NCBI RefSeq assembly: GCF_004217555.1
Contig: NZ_SHKW01000001.1
Span: forward strand, 2,046,001-2,110,000
Length of the DNA stretch: 64,000 bases
Direction of reading: 5' to 3'
Source of the DNA: Edaphobacter modestus
GTDB taxonomy: Bacteria; Acidobacteriota; Terriglobia; Terriglobales; Acidobacteriaceae
Under the pieces are notes generated by a model. It saw nothing but the letters and a program-made list of their open reading frames with translations. It ran no database searches and was not told the origin of the DNA. Both the position numbers and the translations under genes were made by a program. Shown here one piece after another: positions 8,732 through 18,340 of the stretch (position 1 is its first letter; each line of letters starts with the position of its first letter).

Positions 8732-9748
8732 CTAGTGCAATGGAATACGTTGATCGCCAGTCTTAAAAAGGCGCATGAGATACCACAGTGAGGGGAACAG
8801 CACGAGAAGACCGATGGCGGTTGCTCCGATCAGCGCCCAGAGAACGGAAGGTGCGGCCGCTCCTTGCGCAATCGTCATTCTTCCTTGAAGAAGATAAGGC
8901 GCCTGCGCGATTCCCCAACCCCACAGAATAGAGCTGACCTGAAGCATGGTTGCAATACGGGCCACTCTGTATCTCCTAAGCAGCAAAGCACCGAAGGCCG
9001 CAATGGAAAAAAGTGCGGTGGCGCCCTGTACCACCCAGGCAATCGATGGCCGTAACAGCTCCGCATAGATGTCGGGAGCTCCCGTTTTGGCTGCGAGAAA
9101 TGTGCCAAGGGCCATCACCGCCACAATAATGCCGGAAGCCAGAGCCCGGCGACGGAAGTCGCGCTGCAAAGCAGGCTCCTTCGCCTCCACGGTCAAATAG
9201 ACAGCAGCGAGAAATACAAAAAGCGAGAGCGCAAAGAAGCCAACCGTTACGGGAAACACTCCGAGCCATGGAGCCAGGAATCCGTTTTCCGAAACGCCAT
9301 CCTTTACGATCACCCTGCCTGAGGAGATCGCTCCGACAATCACCCCGAGACAAAGTGGTGTGATGGTGCTTGCAATCGCAAAGATCACTCCCCAGCGCCT
9401 CTGCGTCCGATAGTCACTCGTATGGTATGCGCGAAAGATAAAGGACGATCCACGCATGACTATACCAATGGTCAAAACAGTTAGAGGGATATTCAATGCC
9501 GTCGAGACTGCCGCGAATGCCGGAGGGAATCCCGCAAAGAGGAGCACCACCACCAGAATGAGCCAGACATGGTTCGCCTCCCATACCGGAGTGATGGCAT
9601 GGGCTATCAACTCTCTCTGCTTCTGAGCGCGGGGTCCTCTGGCCAGCAGGTCCCATACACCGCCTCCGTAATCTGCGCCGCCAAAGAGCACATAGAAGGT
9701 GAGAGAGGCCATCAGGATGACTGCAAGCAACATCTCAGGCGTGGGCAT
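8732..9748 (-). CDS. cydB: Cytochrome bd ubiquinol oxidase subunit II
   Basis: A 338-residue polytopic inner-membrane protein matching CydB/CioB. The N-terminus MLLAVILMASLTFYVLFGGADYGGGVWDLL is followed by TPVWEANHVWLILVVVLLFAGFPPAFA, both characteristic of subunit II. With CydA it forms the terminal oxidase that reduces oxygen with quinol. The frame is open further upstream to 9802, but the ATG at 9748 has GAGG at a good distance and matches the family N-terminus. It overlaps the cydA stop by 14 bases, so the pair is translationally coupled. Confidence 0.95.
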   Translation of the reverse strand: MPTPEMLLAVILMASLTFYVLFGGADYGGGVWDLLARGPRAQKQRELIAHAITPVWEANHVWLILVVVLLFAGFPPAFAAVSTALNIPLTVLTIGIVMRGSSFIFRAYHTSDYRTQRRWGVIFAIASTITPLCLGVIVGAISSGRVIVKDGVSENGFLAPWLGVFPVTVGFFALSLFVFLAAVYLTVEAKEPALQRDFRRRALASGIIVAVMALGTFLAAKTGAPDIYAELLRPSIAWVVQGATALFSIAAFGALLLRRYRVARIATMLQVSSILWGWGIAQAPYLLQGRMTIAQGAAAPSVLWALIGATAIGLLVLFPSLWYLMRLFKTGDQRIPLH

Positions 9749-11078
9749 GGAGCACCTCGTTTCCTGCAACAGATTGAATCTCTTTTTCAGTTGGGCTCGC
9801 AATCACATGACTGGTCATGAGCCATATCACGATGACCGCCAGAACCAGATAGAGGCATGTGAACAGAACCAGAGGCGTGGTTAGCCCCGGCATGGTCGTC
9901 ACCGCCTCGGAGGTTCTCAGGATGTGGTAGATGATCCACGGCTGGCGGCCCACCTCAGTTACCGTCCATCCGGCTTCCAATGCTACGAATCCCAGCGGGC
10001 TGCAGAGCACCAATAATTGCAGAAAGCGGTAATTGTCTGTCAGCCGTCGCTTCCGTGCCAGCCATGCGGCCAGCAGGCTGACGCCCATCAGCAGCGTCCC
10101 AATTCCAACCATAATCTGAAAGGCAATGTGTACTACCAGTACATTCGGCCACTCGTTTCGCGGAGTTTTATCCAGCCCGTCCACTGTGGATTTGGGAGAA
10201 TGGAAGGCAAGTATGCTGAGGCCATATGGAATTTCGATGGCATACTTCGTTTGGCGCGTGCGCACATCGGGCAGCCCGCCAATGCGTAGAGGTGCCCCAC
10301 TGCGCGTGACGAAGTCCCCCTCCATCGCGGCCAGCTTGGTGGGCTGGTTCACCGCTGTAACTCTGGCCAGGGCATCCCCGCTCACGGCCTGTAACACCGC
10401 TGCAGAGCCCCCTACCAGCAGGGCGATTGCAATTGCATGACGATGAAAGCGATTCGAGCGGTCGCGCAACGCCAGCAGCGCATGAATGCCGGCCGTCGCA
10501 AAGCCTGCGGCGCAATAGGCCGCCAGGATCATGTGGATCGCTTCGGGCAATCCCGCCGGATTGTTGAGCGCCTTCCACACATTGATATCGATGAACTGTC
10601 CGTTCACCAGACGAAAGCCTACAGGTGTGTTCATCCAGCCATTCACCAGGCATACGAACATTGCGGAAGCCACGCCGCTCACCGCAACAATAGAGCCTGC
10701 CAGAAGATGAACTGCCGGAGAGACCCTATTCCATCCATAGAGATAAATCCCCAGAAAAATGGCTTCCGTGAAGAAGGCAAAACCCTCCAGCGAAAACGGC
10801 ATGCCAATCGCCGCACCTGCCAATCCCATAAAATGCGGCCACAACAATCCAAGTTCAAGCGACAAAACCGTGCCGGAGACTGCGCCTATCGCAAACAGAA
10901 TCGCCGTTCCTTTGGCCCACCGTTTCGCCAGACACAGATACGCAGCATCTCGCGTTCGCAGCCAACGCGCCTCTGCAATAACCATCATGAGAGGCAGCGC
11001 TACACCGATGACTGCAAAAATGATATGAAAGGCCAGCGATATAGCCATTTGGGAGCGGGCGGCAAAAAGATCACTCAT
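9735..11078 (-). CDS. cydA: Cytochrome bd ubiquinol oxidase subunit I (CioA-like)
   Basis: A 447-residue polytopic protein. Heme ligands are visible: His18 in SLAFHII (heme b595 side), His182 in EAIHMIL and Met323 in FQIMVGIG (heme b558). The quinone-binding motif QPTKLAAME is at about 246-254 and GRQPWIIYH at 378. The short quinol loop and the GRQPW motif place it in the CioA (cyanide-insensitive-like) group. It supports oxygen reduction at low oxygen tension or under stress and could accept electrons from the NDH-2 encoded at 17-18 kb. GAGG lies nine bases before the ATG. A 15-base inverted repeat CCGTAC-TGA-GTACGG sits upstream at 11146-11160. Confidence 0.95.
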   Translation of the reverse strand: MSDLFAARSQMAISLAFHIIFAVIGVALPLMMVIAEARWLRTRDAAYLCLAKRWAKGTAILFAIGAVSGTVLSLELGLLWPHFMGLAGAAIGMPFSLEGFAFFTEAIFLGIYLYGWNRVSPAVHLLAGSIVAVSGVASAMFVCLVNGWMNTPVGFRLVNGQFIDINVWKALNNPAGLPEAIHMILAAYCAAGFATAGIHALLALRDRSNRFHRHAIAIALLVGGSAAVLQAVSGDALARVTAVNQPTKLAAMEGDFVTRSGAPLRIGGLPDVRTRQTKYAIEIPYGLSILAFHSPKSTVDGLDKTPRNEWPNVLVVHIAFQIMVGIGTLLMGVSLLAAWLARKRRLTDNYRFLQLLVLCSPLGFVALEAGWTVTEVGRQPWIIYHILRTSEAVTTMPGLTTPLVLFTCLYLVLAVIVIWLMTSHVIASPTEKEIQSVAGNEVLHAHA

Positions 11079-11145
11079 GAAGTATTACCTCGATTAAGTC
11101 GTAATAGCTTGGAAGGTACTGCGCGGAAGCTCCTAGTCGAACAAC

Positions 11146-11160
11146 CCGTACTGAGTACGG
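11146..11160. promoter_or_regulatory. Inverted repeat CCGTAC-TGA-GTACGG upstream of cydA
   Basis: A perfect 6-bp inverted repeat with a 3-base centre, about 70 bases upstream of the cydA start and just after the fumC fragment. It could be an operator or a weak terminator for the fragment; no factor is assigned. Confidence 0.35.
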
Positions 11161-11170
11161 TGAAACGCCT

Positions 11171-11566
11171 CTACTCCCCGCTCGCAAGTTCAATGGTGCG
11201 GTTGGAGATGACCTCGTTGACATTCATGTTCGTCTGCGTGCCGGAACCTGTCTGCCAGATGCGCAGCGGAAATTCGTCTGTGTGCCGACCGGAGATTACT
11301 TCGTCGGCTGCGCGGACGATCAGTTCCATCTTGTCTTGTGGGAGCTTCCCCAGATCGTGGTTGACCAGCGCCGCCGCCTTCTTCAGGATGGCAAAAGCTC
11401 GGATCAACTCCGCCGGCATGCGGTCTTCGCCAATCGCGAAGTGGTGCAGCGAACGTTCGGTCTGCGCTCCCCAGTAATGGTTCGCCGGGACCGCAATCTG
11501 CCCCATGCTGTCGGACTCGATACGCGAGCTCGGCTCACTCTCCTGGATCCTCTGCATTGCAGTCAT
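11171..11566 (-). pseudogene. fumC: Truncated second copy of fumC (N-terminal third)
   Basis: A 131-codon frame whose residues from [21 protein letters not shown] to ELASGE repeat residues 11-128 of the complete fumarase at 15523-16941. The DNA is almost identical over about 350 bases, with only scattered differences, then the match stops abruptly inside ELASGE and a TAG follows. The catalytic regions ([16 protein letters not shown]) are missing, so it cannot be an active fumarase. It has its own GGAG ahead of the ATG at 11566, so a peptide could still be made. It sits directly upstream of cydA on the same strand, which suggests a partial duplication that may have brought a fumC promoter next to cydAB. 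Confidence 0.9.
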
Positions 11567-11956
11567 ATTCATCTCCATACACTCCATTCGATGAGCTACG
11601 CGAAGCACTCCTGGGGGAGATTCTTGTTGCAACGGGGTGATTCTTGCCATTTTCCTTTCCGATCAGGTTGTACCGGTGACTGTAGATGTATGACCATCCG
11701 GTTGACCTTCAAAAGCTACGCGTGGAAACCTTTCGCTACGAAACTGAAGCAAGCCATCACGGCTGTTTGCGCCGGGTCCGTCCGATGCTCTGTTGACCTT
11801 TCACAGCTTCTCCTGACGGGCGACCCACAGAAACTGGATAAGCACACCATCCACATATGGGGGCCTATCTTGCTGAGTCTGAGGGGGATTCCTGCTAGAT
11901 GGTGACGCTTCACAGTGGGAGGATTATTCTGGAAGGAGGAAGGCCAGGAGTCTCAG
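11567..11956. other. Divergent intergenic region before the AraC regulator
   Basis: About 390 bases between the fumC fragment (minus) and the AraC gene (plus). No gene is supported. It should contain the promoters for both directions, but I cannot point to clear -35/-10 boxes. Confidence 0.4.
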
Positions 11957-12853
11957 ATGACTGTGCTGTCCAAACGACGAGTCAGTATTCGTGAAGGCGG
12001 TCGGCCGATACCCCTCGTGCCTCACGTACCGTTGCTCTCCAGCGCACACCAGCCGTGGGACGGCTTTCTCCTCGAACAGCATGCTTCCAGGGGATTCGAA
12101 GTTCCAAAGCATGATCATTCTTCCATCCTCCTGAGCATGCAGTTGAGTGCGGGCCTCCGCTTGGATTGGCGCTCGGGCAGGGGTGCAGGCAGCGCTCAGG
12201 TGGATGCAGGCAGCCTCACTCTGCATGGGCTCAGTAGTTGCGACCGATCCCTGTGGACGGGCTCTTACGATCGACTGCTGTTTGAGCTTGATCCCGTCCA
12301 GTTGGAGCGCCTTACCGAGGGACGCTTTCCTGGTGGAAGAGTCGATGTCGCAGAACGCTGGATCTTCAAAGATGCGCGAATCGAATGTTTACTCAAAACG
12401 CTGCAGATTGAGCTCGAACAAGGTGTACCGGCAGGCAGGCTCTTCGGTGAGCAGGTGGGCAATACTCTGGCGATATTACTTGCGGAGCAATATGCGGTCA
12501 TTGCTCCTGGCATGTTTGCGAGTCGCGGGCAACTGCCGAAATCGCGCCTGAATACGGTCTGCGAGTATGTAGAGGCTAACCTCAGTCGGGACATTTCCCT
12601 TTCAGCCCTTGCATCGACTGCTGCTATGAGTCCGTATTACTTTGCGCGACTCTTCAAACAGACTACTGGAATCACCCCACATCAGTACGTCGTTAAGCGC
12701 CGCATCGAGCGTGCAAAGGAGCTGTTGCGGGATCCGAATATCAGTGTGTTTGAGGTTGGCATACGAGTGGGCTATGTCGACCCCAAACATTTCAGAGATT
12801 TGTTCCGCCGCGAAGTTCGAGTCACACCAACGGACTATCGTTCCAGACGCTAG
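11957..12853 (+). CDS. AraC-family transcriptional regulator
   Basis: A 298-residue regulator. The N-terminal half (about 1-190) is a sensing/dimerisation domain without a clear cupin signature. The C-terminal 100 residues hold the two HTH motifs of AraC/XylS proteins: ISLSALASTAAMSPYYFARLFKQTTGITPHQYV and SVFEVGIRVGYVDPKHFRDLFRREVRVTPTDYR, matching the family consensus closely. A GTG at 11915 would extend the protein, but AGGAG six bases before the ATG at 11957 decides the start. Its ligand is unknown. It is divergent from the cydAB/fumC-fragment side and upstream of an esterase gene in the same direction, so both are candidate targets. Confidence 0.9.
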   Translation: MTVLSKRRVSIREGGRPIPLVPHVPLLSSAHQPWDGFLLEQHASRGFEVPKHDHSSILLSMQLSAGLRLDWRSGRGAGSAQVDAGSLTLHGLSSCDRSLWTGSYDRLLFELDPVQLERLTEGRFPGGRVDVAERWIFKDARIECLLKTLQIELEQGVPAGRLFGEQVGNTLAILLAEQYAVIAPGMFASRGQLPKSRLNTVCEYVEANLSRDISLSALASTAAMSPYYFARLFKQTTGITPHQYVVKRRIERAKELLRDPNISVFEVGIRVGYVDPKHFRDLFRREVRVTPTDYRSRR

Positions 12854-12938
12854 CATCACGTCCGGGGACCTTGCCGCCATCGTCCTACTCGTTCGTGCGT
12901 GACGTTCACCCTTGTGCGAACAAATATAGGAGGCGGGA

Positions 12939-13994
12939 ATGCACCGCGTTGTGAAGCTTGCTGCACTGCTGTTTGCAGTTGTGCTGTTCATTGCCCTCGC
13001 AGCGTTTGCATACTTTCTTTACTCTCCGCTGCCGCCTCTGCCCAAGCTCACGGGACAAGGGCAGTCGAGGACAATTCGTGTCGGCGAGCGTGAGCGCAGG
13101 GTTCTCGAATACGTCCCTGCGAAGCTCCCCCCGGGATCTCCACTCATGATCGTACTGCACGGTTCTTTCATGACCGGCGGGATGATGCGCAGAATGACTG
13201 GCTTTGAATTCGATGCTCTCGCGGACAAGAACAATTTTGCTGTGTTCTATCCCGATGCCTACAAGACGAACTGGAATGACTGTCGCATCGCAGGCCGATT
13301 CGCAGCGAGGCTTGAGAATATCGACGACCTGGGTTTCATGCGTGCCCTCATTGCCGAGGCTAAGGCGAAGTACAGCATCGATCCCGAAAAGGTCTTTGTC
13401 GTTGGGTTTTCCAACGGTGGCCATATGGCAATGACACTGGCCACACAGTCTCCGAGCCCTGTTGCTGGAATCGCAATCTTTGGATCGAGTATGTCGACAG
13501 CCGACAATTCGCGCTGCCCGCAAGACACTCCCACACCTCCGGTGATGATCGTCGACGGGACGGACGATCCCCTCAGCCCTTTTAACGGCGGTGAAGTGAC
13601 TGTATTTGGATTGGAAAAGAAGGGTCGCGTTATTTCCGCAGCTGCAACAGCGGAAGAGTTCGCACGGAGAAATGACATTCTTACACCTCCGACAGAGGAA
13701 CTATTGCCCCACCGAGATGCAAACGATCCAACGTCGGTTCAGCGTTTCAGATGGCTGCGCGCGGGCAAGCCATACGTGGACTTCTACGCAGTGCATGGGG
13801 GAGGCCACGCCGTTCCACAACCCTATTTTCGTTTTCCGCGTTTGCTGGGCCGCACCACCGCGGACATAGATGGACCGGCCGAGGCAATTTGGTTTTTCAT
13901 ATCATCGGCCGTTCCCCAGCGGCCAGAAATCGTTCAACCGACGGACGCAAGGAGCCATATGCAGCCGAACCGACCTCTGCAGGACGAGCCCTAA
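12939..13994 (+). CDS. Secreted or anchored esterase of the PHB depolymerase/LpqC family
   Basis: A 351-residue alpha/beta hydrolase. An uncleaved-looking signal/anchor helix occupies residues 5-28. The oxyanion region IVLHGSFMTGGMMRR starts at 71, the nucleophile Ser158 is in GFSNGGHM, the acid is likely Asp209 or Asp210 in VDGTDDPL, and the His is His290 in GGGHAVP. These match the polyhydroxybutyrate depolymerase/feruloyl-esterase-like family (LpqC, ester hydrolase C1). Substrate cannot be read from sequence. AGGAGG five bases before the ATG gives a firm start. It follows the AraC gene by 85 bases. Confidence 0.85.
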   Translation: MHRVVKLAALLFAVVLFIALAAFAYFLYSPLPPLPKLTGQGQSRTIRVGERERRVLEYVPAKLPPGSPLMIVLHGSFMTGGMMRRMTGFEFDALADKNNFAVFYPDAYKTNWNDCRIAGRFAARLENIDDLGFMRALIAEAKAKYSIDPEKVFVVGFSNGGHMAMTLATQSPSPVAGIAIFGSSMSTADNSRCPQDTPTPPVMIVDGTDDPLSPFNGGEVTVFGLEKKGRVISAAATAEEFARRNDILTPPTEELLPHRDANDPTSVQRFRWLRAGKPYVDFYAVHGGGHAVPQPYFRFPRLLGRTTADIDGPAEAIWFFISSAVPQRPEIVQPTDARSHMQPNRPLQDEP

Positions 13995-14068
13995 AAGCCC
14001 GACCAGCAGCTTCTCATTACGGTCACGGTAGGGACGACCATTACGGATCGCCCCCGTACGGAGCCTGT

Positions 14069-14377
14069 TTATTTTGCGTGCTTCGTTCGAAAGCTCACGC
14101 TGCCCATAATGCCCATGGCACTAATGCCCGCGAAGAAGAGCGCGAGGGCTAAGTGGTTTCCGCTCGCGACTCTGCACACCCGCAGCAGCAGATAGCCAAC
14201 CAACAAATTGAAGAGCGCCCAGAGCATGTTCACCGTGGGCGAGGACAATCCCTTTCCTGGAGGATTCGCGAAGGGCGTCGGGAAGGAATCTCCAGAGATG
14301 CCATGCACGAAATGAGGCACGACATTCGTGAGAAACATTCCAGCGAAGAAAGAAGCGATGTAGTCGTACCAGGGCAC
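14069..14377 (-). CDS. Small membrane protein, unknown
   Basis: A 102-residue protein with about three hydrophobic segments (DYIASFFAGMFLTNVVPHFVHG, MLWALFNLLVGYLLLRV, LALALFFAGISAMGIMG). I do not recognise a named family. The GTG start at 14377 has AGGAG eight bases upstream, which supports translation. It lies downstream of the AEC transporter on the same strand, separated by 74 bases, and converges with the esterase gene. Confidence 0.7.
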   Translation of the reverse strand: MPWYDYIASFFAGMFLTNVVPHFVHGISGDSFPTPFANPPGKGLSSPTVNMLWALFNLLVGYLLLRVCRVASGNHLALALFFAGISAMGIMGSVSFRTKHAK

Positions 14378-14450
14378 TATGTGTCTCCTTGCGTGAAAAT
14401 TTAAAGCATTGCCGATTCGGCGCCTGGACTTGCATCACGGCCTGTTAACG

Positions 14451-15392
14451 TTATCGGGTAAGAATAATAACAAACGCAACCGTGACGATAGAGAGCACTG
14501 TACCGGCTAGGGTTGAGGCAATCGTCTCATCCTTATATTTCTCAGAACGTAGCGCAATAATAGAGACGGTCGTGGCTACAGGAATCGCTCCGGTGAGAAT
14601 GAGCTCCCGAGAATTCGAGGCCATAATACCAAATGCGGGAATCAGTGTTGCGATCAATAACGGTTGCGCGACGTTCTTAAGCGCAACATTGGAGAAAAGC
14701 TCGGTGCTCATTCGGAATCTTGAGCCATAGAGCATGAGCCCAAGCACGAAACAGCCGACTCCAGCCGATGCGTTCCCCATAAGCTTGATTCCATCTAGGA
14801 GAGCCTCTGGCGGGTGAATACCAAACCAACTCACCACGATGCCCGCTATGGGAAGCCACACAATAGGCTCCTTTGCCGCATGGGCAGTACTCTCGAGAGC
14901 AATACGAATCGTCGCGGAGATCCCTTTGCCGTTCGCACTCGTTCCCATCTGAATGAGAAACAAAGTCAATGGAATCATAACGAAACTGGTTACCATGTTG
15001 CCCACGAGAATAGGGACAAGTCCTCTGGATCCGATTACCAGACCCAGGATCGGAACGCCGCTAAAAGCCATACTCGGAAATGCGCAGAGGAGGGCCTGAA
15101 TGGCACTTGAGGCGAGATCGTTGCGAAATAGAAAGCGACCGAGAAGGAATGCAATTAGATAGATCCCCATGAAGCCGGTTGCCAAACAGAGGATATATGG
15201 CATTCTGGGTAATTCTGAGAAAGGAAGTTTAATGACTCCTGCTAGTAGCGCAAGTGGCAAAGCAAACTTCATGACCAGAGTTCCAAGTACACTTGCTTGC
15301 TCTTTCTTCAGGTAGCCCAGACGTGCAGAAATCCAACCCAACAAAATGACGAAGGACGGCGGAATAAGTGCGAGGCATAATGTGTTATACAT
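14451..15392 (-). CDS. AEC-family carrier (auxin-efflux/malonate-malate type permease)
   Basis: A 313-residue polytopic membrane protein of the auxin efflux carrier family, with the typical ten-helix pattern split by a cytoplasmic loop. Characteristic stretches are SFVILLGWISARLGYLKKEQASVLGTLVMKFALPLALL at the N-terminus and FPSMAFSGVPILGLVIGSRG. Bacterial members include malonate and malate carriers. Given that fumarase, malic enzyme and an acetoin pathway lie directly upstream on the same strand, dicarboxylate (malate) uptake is the most economical guess. The frame is open to 15446, but the ATG at 15392 matches the family N-terminus. It follows fumC by 130 bases. Confidence 0.85.
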   Translation of the reverse strand: MYNTLCLALIPPSFVILLGWISARLGYLKKEQASVLGTLVMKFALPLALLAGVIKLPFSELPRMPYILCLATGFMGIYLIAFLLGRFLFRNDLASSAIQALLCAFPSMAFSGVPILGLVIGSRGLVPILVGNMVTSFVMIPLTLFLIQMGTSANGKGISATIRIALESTAHAAKEPIVWLPIAGIVVSWFGIHPPEALLDGIKLMGNASAGVGCFVLGLMLYGSRFRMSTELFSNVALKNVAQPLLIATLIPAFGIMASNSRELILTGAIPVATTVSIIALRSEKYKDETIASTLAGTVLSIVTVAFVIILTR

Positions 15393-15522
15393 CGAAAAAT
15401 CTAACCTTTCACCAGCAAGAGGTGATCGCGGCTTCGTTATCCCCAAGCCCCCTCGATTGAAGAGGCGTAAAGTTAGGGAATTTTCTATATGGAGAAGCAG
15501 AAACGCGGAAAGTGCAGTGACT

Positions 15523-16941
15523 TTATTGCGCTTCTGGGTGGGTCATCTTCTCGGGACGCAAATACTGGTCGAACTCTTCTTCGGTGAGGAATCCGAGCTC
15601 ACGATTGGCTTCGCGTAACGAGAGTCCCTTGTGATGCGCCGTCTTGGCCAGCTTCGCGGCCTTATCGTAGCCGATGTGTTGATTGAGCGCGGTCACGAGC
15701 ATCAGGCAGTTCTCCACGTACTGGCTGATACGCTGGAGATTGGCTTCCATGCCTTCCACGCAGAACTCCACAAACATATGGCAGGTGTCGGTCAACAGTC
15801 GCGCCGAGTGCATGAAGTTGTAGATCATCACCGGCTTGAAGACGTTGAGTTCGAAGTTGCCCTGGCTGCCGGCGAATGCGATCGCCGTATGATTGCCGTG
15901 TACTTGCACAGCAACCATCGTCATCGCTTCACATTGCGTGGGATTGACCTTGCCCGGCATGATTGAGCTGCCCGGTTCGTTCTCAGGAAGGTTGAGTTCG
16001 CCCAAGCCGCAGCGCGGTCCCGAACCGAGCCAGCGGACGTCATTGGCGATCTTCATGAGGGACGCCGACAGCGTCTCGAGCGCACCGCTCGCAAATACAA
16101 GTTCATCATGGGCCGACAGTGCCGCAAACTTATTGGGATGCGAGCGAAAGGGCAGACCCGTCAGTGCTGCGATCTTCGCCGACGCGCGCTCTGCGAACTC
16201 CGGATGCGTGTTCAGGCCCGTGCCCACAGCGGTCCCCCCGATCGCAAGTTCATAGAGACCCTCGAGTGTCGACTCCATGCGAGCGATATCGCGCTCCAGC
16301 AGGCTCGCCCAGCCGCCCACCTCCTGGCCGAGCGTGAGCGGCGTTGCATCCTGCAGATGCGTGCGTCCGATCTTGACGACCTCTTCGAACTGCTTGGCCT
16401 TGGCCGCGATCGCATCATGCAATCGCTGCACTGCCGGAATCACCTGCTTCTTCACCGCAGATGCTGCAGCAACGTACATAGCCGTCGGAAACGTGTCGTT
16501 CGACGACTGCGACATATTTACGTGATCGTTCGGATGAATGGGATTCTTGCTGCCCATCTCGCCGCTCGCAAGTTCGATGGCGCGGTTGGAGATGACCTCG
16601 TTGACATTCATGTTCGTCTGCGTGCCGGAACCTGTCTGCCAGATGCGCAGCGGAAATTCGTCTGTGTGCTGACCGGCGATTACTTCGTCGGCTGCGCGGA
16701 CGATCAGTTCCATCTTGTCTTGTGGGAGCTTCCCCAGATCGTGGTTGACCAGCGCCGCCGCCTTCTTCAGGATGGCAAAAGCTCGGATCAACTCCGCCGG
16801 CATGCGGTCTTCGCCAATCGCGAAGTGGTGCAGCGAACGCTCGGTCTGCGCTCCCCAGTAATGGTTCGCCGGGACCGCAATCTGTCCCATGCTGTCGGAC
16901 TCGATACGCGAGTGTGGATTAGTTTCCTGTATTGTCTGCAT
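15523..16941 (-). CDS. fumC: Class II fumarate hydratase
   Basis: A complete 472-residue fumarase, converting fumarate and malate reversibly without an iron-sulfur cluster. Signatures: [14 protein letters not shown]-type motif at about 103-116 ([14 protein letters not shown]), THLQDATP with His195, and the superfamily signature [11 protein letters not shown] with catalytic Ser325. Length equals the family norm. It is read in the same direction as ndh (55 bases upstream) and malic enzyme, consistent with a malate-processing operon. Its first third is duplicated at 11171-11566 upstream of cydA. GGAG is nine bases before the ATG. Confidence 0.96.
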   Translation of the reverse strand: MQTIQETNPHSRIESDSMGQIAVPANHYWGAQTERSLHHFAIGEDRMPAELIRAFAILKKAAALVNHDLGKLPQDKMELIVRAADEVIAGQHTDEFPLRIWQTGSGTQTNMNVNEVISNRAIELASGEMGSKNPIHPNDHVNMSQSSNDTFPTAMYVAAASAVKKQVIPAVQRLHDAIAAKAKQFEEVVKIGRTHLQDATPLTLGQEVGGWASLLERDIARMESTLEGLYELAIGGTAVGTGLNTHPEFAERASAKIAALTGLPFRSHPNKFAALSAHDELVFASGALETLSASLMKIANDVRWLGSGPRCGLGELNLPENEPGSSIMPGKVNPTQCEAMTMVAVQVHGNHTAIAFAGSQGNFELNVFKPVMIYNFMHSARLLTDTCHMFVEFCVEGMEANLQRISQYVENCLMLVTALNQHIGYDKAAKLAKTAHHKGLSLREANRELGFLTEEEFDQYLRPEKMTHPEAQ

Positions 16942-16996
16942 GTTTTATGGCTCCACATGTTAGTGAGTTAGGGTTTACGTATTTTGCCGAAGACTG

Positions 16997-18340
16997 TTAG
17001 GACCCGCTGGCGATCAAAGGATGAACAACCTGCCGGGAGCATTCCTGGTGCGGCGAGGCATGGTGGTTTACGACGAGGACCGAACCGCGCTGCCCGGTCA
17101 GGTAAGTCCAGAGCCATTGCACCAGAACGGCCAAACGAAGGCTGGAATGGGCTAAGTAGGCAATGTGAATCGCTGCCCAAGGCAGCCATCCCAGCAATCC
17201 GCTCAGCTGCACCTTACGGCACTGCAGAACGGCGAAGTTTCCTCCGGCGACTGCCATGTTGCCCTTATCGAAATAGCGGAAGGGCGCCATATCCTTGCGC
17301 CCAATCACACGGCGGTGAATGAGCTTGCCGGCATACCGTCCCTGCTGCATCGCCACCTGGGCAACACCGGGAAGCGGTTTTCCATCCTGATTGAGGGAAG
17401 CCGTGTCTCCAATGACGAAGACTTCCGGATATCCCGCCATCGTCAAATCCTGCTGAATGTGGACGCGACCTGCTCGGTCCGTCTCCGCGTTCAGCCATTT
17501 GCCAGCGGGGGAAGCGGCAACCCCGGCAGTCCAGATGACTGTCTTGCTGATGATCCGTTCACCGCCAACAACCACTCCATCGCCATCGATACTCTCGATG
17601 CCGTGCCCCAGGCGGACTTCAACGCCTAGCCCTTCTAGATGCTTCTGCGCCTTTTTGGAGAGAGCCTCGGAGAAAGGACCAAGGATCCGGTTTGCTTGAT
17701 CAACAAGGATAATTCTTGCCGATTGTGGATTGATCCTTCGGAAGGAGGACTTTAGCGTCCGGCGTACAAGTGTAGCCATCGCCCCGGCCATTTCAACGCC
17801 GGTCGGTCCGGCCCCCACGAGAACAAACGTCAGCAGTCCCTTCTTGACTGGATCTTCTGTGGTTTCGGCCTGTTCGAAGGCGCGAAGGATCCGATTGCGA
17901 ATCGCCAGCGCATCCGCCACGCTCTTCAGGCCCGGCGCATGCTTTTCATATTCGTCCTTTCCGAAATAGCTATGCCGTGCTCCGGTAGCGAGAATCAAAT
18001 AGTCGTATGTAACGACTTCTCTAGTCCCATCGGAAAGATCAACGGTAACATTGCGCTCAGCCTTGTCGACACTTGTGACTTCGCCGAGAGTCACGCTCAC
18101 GTTGGCCTGCTTGCGTAGAATTCCCCGTATTGGTGAGGCTATGTCCCCAGGGGGCAGCACGGACGTGGCAACCTGATAAAGCAGTGGCTGAAATAAATGA
18201 TGGTTAGTGCGGTCAATCAAAGTGATGCGTACCGGCGCATCTCGGAGGGCTTTCGCGGCCGCAACACCGCCAAAGCCTCCGCCAACGATAACCACATGTG
18301 GATCCTTCGCATACATGAGTCCTTGCCTCGCCTGTGTCAT
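16997..18340 (-). CDS. ndh: Type II NADH:quinone oxidoreductase
   Basis: A 447-residue single-subunit flavoprotein dehydrogenase that passes electrons from NADH to quinone without pumping protons. The FAD-binding motif VIVGGGFGGVAAAKAL is at about 16-31 and the NAD-binding motif FVLVGAGPTGVEMAGAMA at about 165. The C-terminal part carries hydrophobic/aromatic segments expected for membrane attachment. Its ATG overlaps the malic enzyme stop by four bases (ATGA), so the two are coupled: malic enzyme produces the NADH that this enzyme oxidises. Confidence 0.93.
   Translation of the reverse strand: MTQARQGLMYAKDPHVVIVGGGFGGVAAAKALRDAPVRITLIDRTNHHLFQPLLYQVATSVLPPGDIASPIRGILRKQANVSVTLGEVTSVDKAERNVTVDLSDGTREVVTYDYLILATGARHSYFGKDEYEKHAPGLKSVADALAIRNRILRAFEQAETTEDPVKKGLLTFVLVGAGPTGVEMAGAMATLVRRTLKSSFRRINPQSARIILVDQANRILGPFSEALSKKAQKHLEGLGVEVRLGHGIESIDGDGVVVGGERIISKTVIWTAGVAASPAGKWLNAETDRAGRVHIQQDLTMAGYPEVFVIGDTASLNQDGKPLPGVAQVAMQQGRYAGKLIHRRVIGRKDMAPFRYFDKGNMAVAGGNFAVLQCRKVQLSGLLGWLPWAAIHIAYLAHSSLRLAVLVQWLWTYLTGQRGSVLVVNHHASPHQECSRQVVHPLIASGS

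Noticed and set aside
10437-11477. Long plus-strand open frame of 346 codons
   Set aside because: It is antisense to cydA and the fumC fragment and has a basic, low-complexity product with no family resemblance; it results from the codon bias of cydA.
16108-16971. Plus-strand open frame of 287 codons over fumC
   Set aside because: Antisense shadow of fumarase; the same shadow is repeated over the fumC fragment at 11.3 kb, which explains the apparent conservation.
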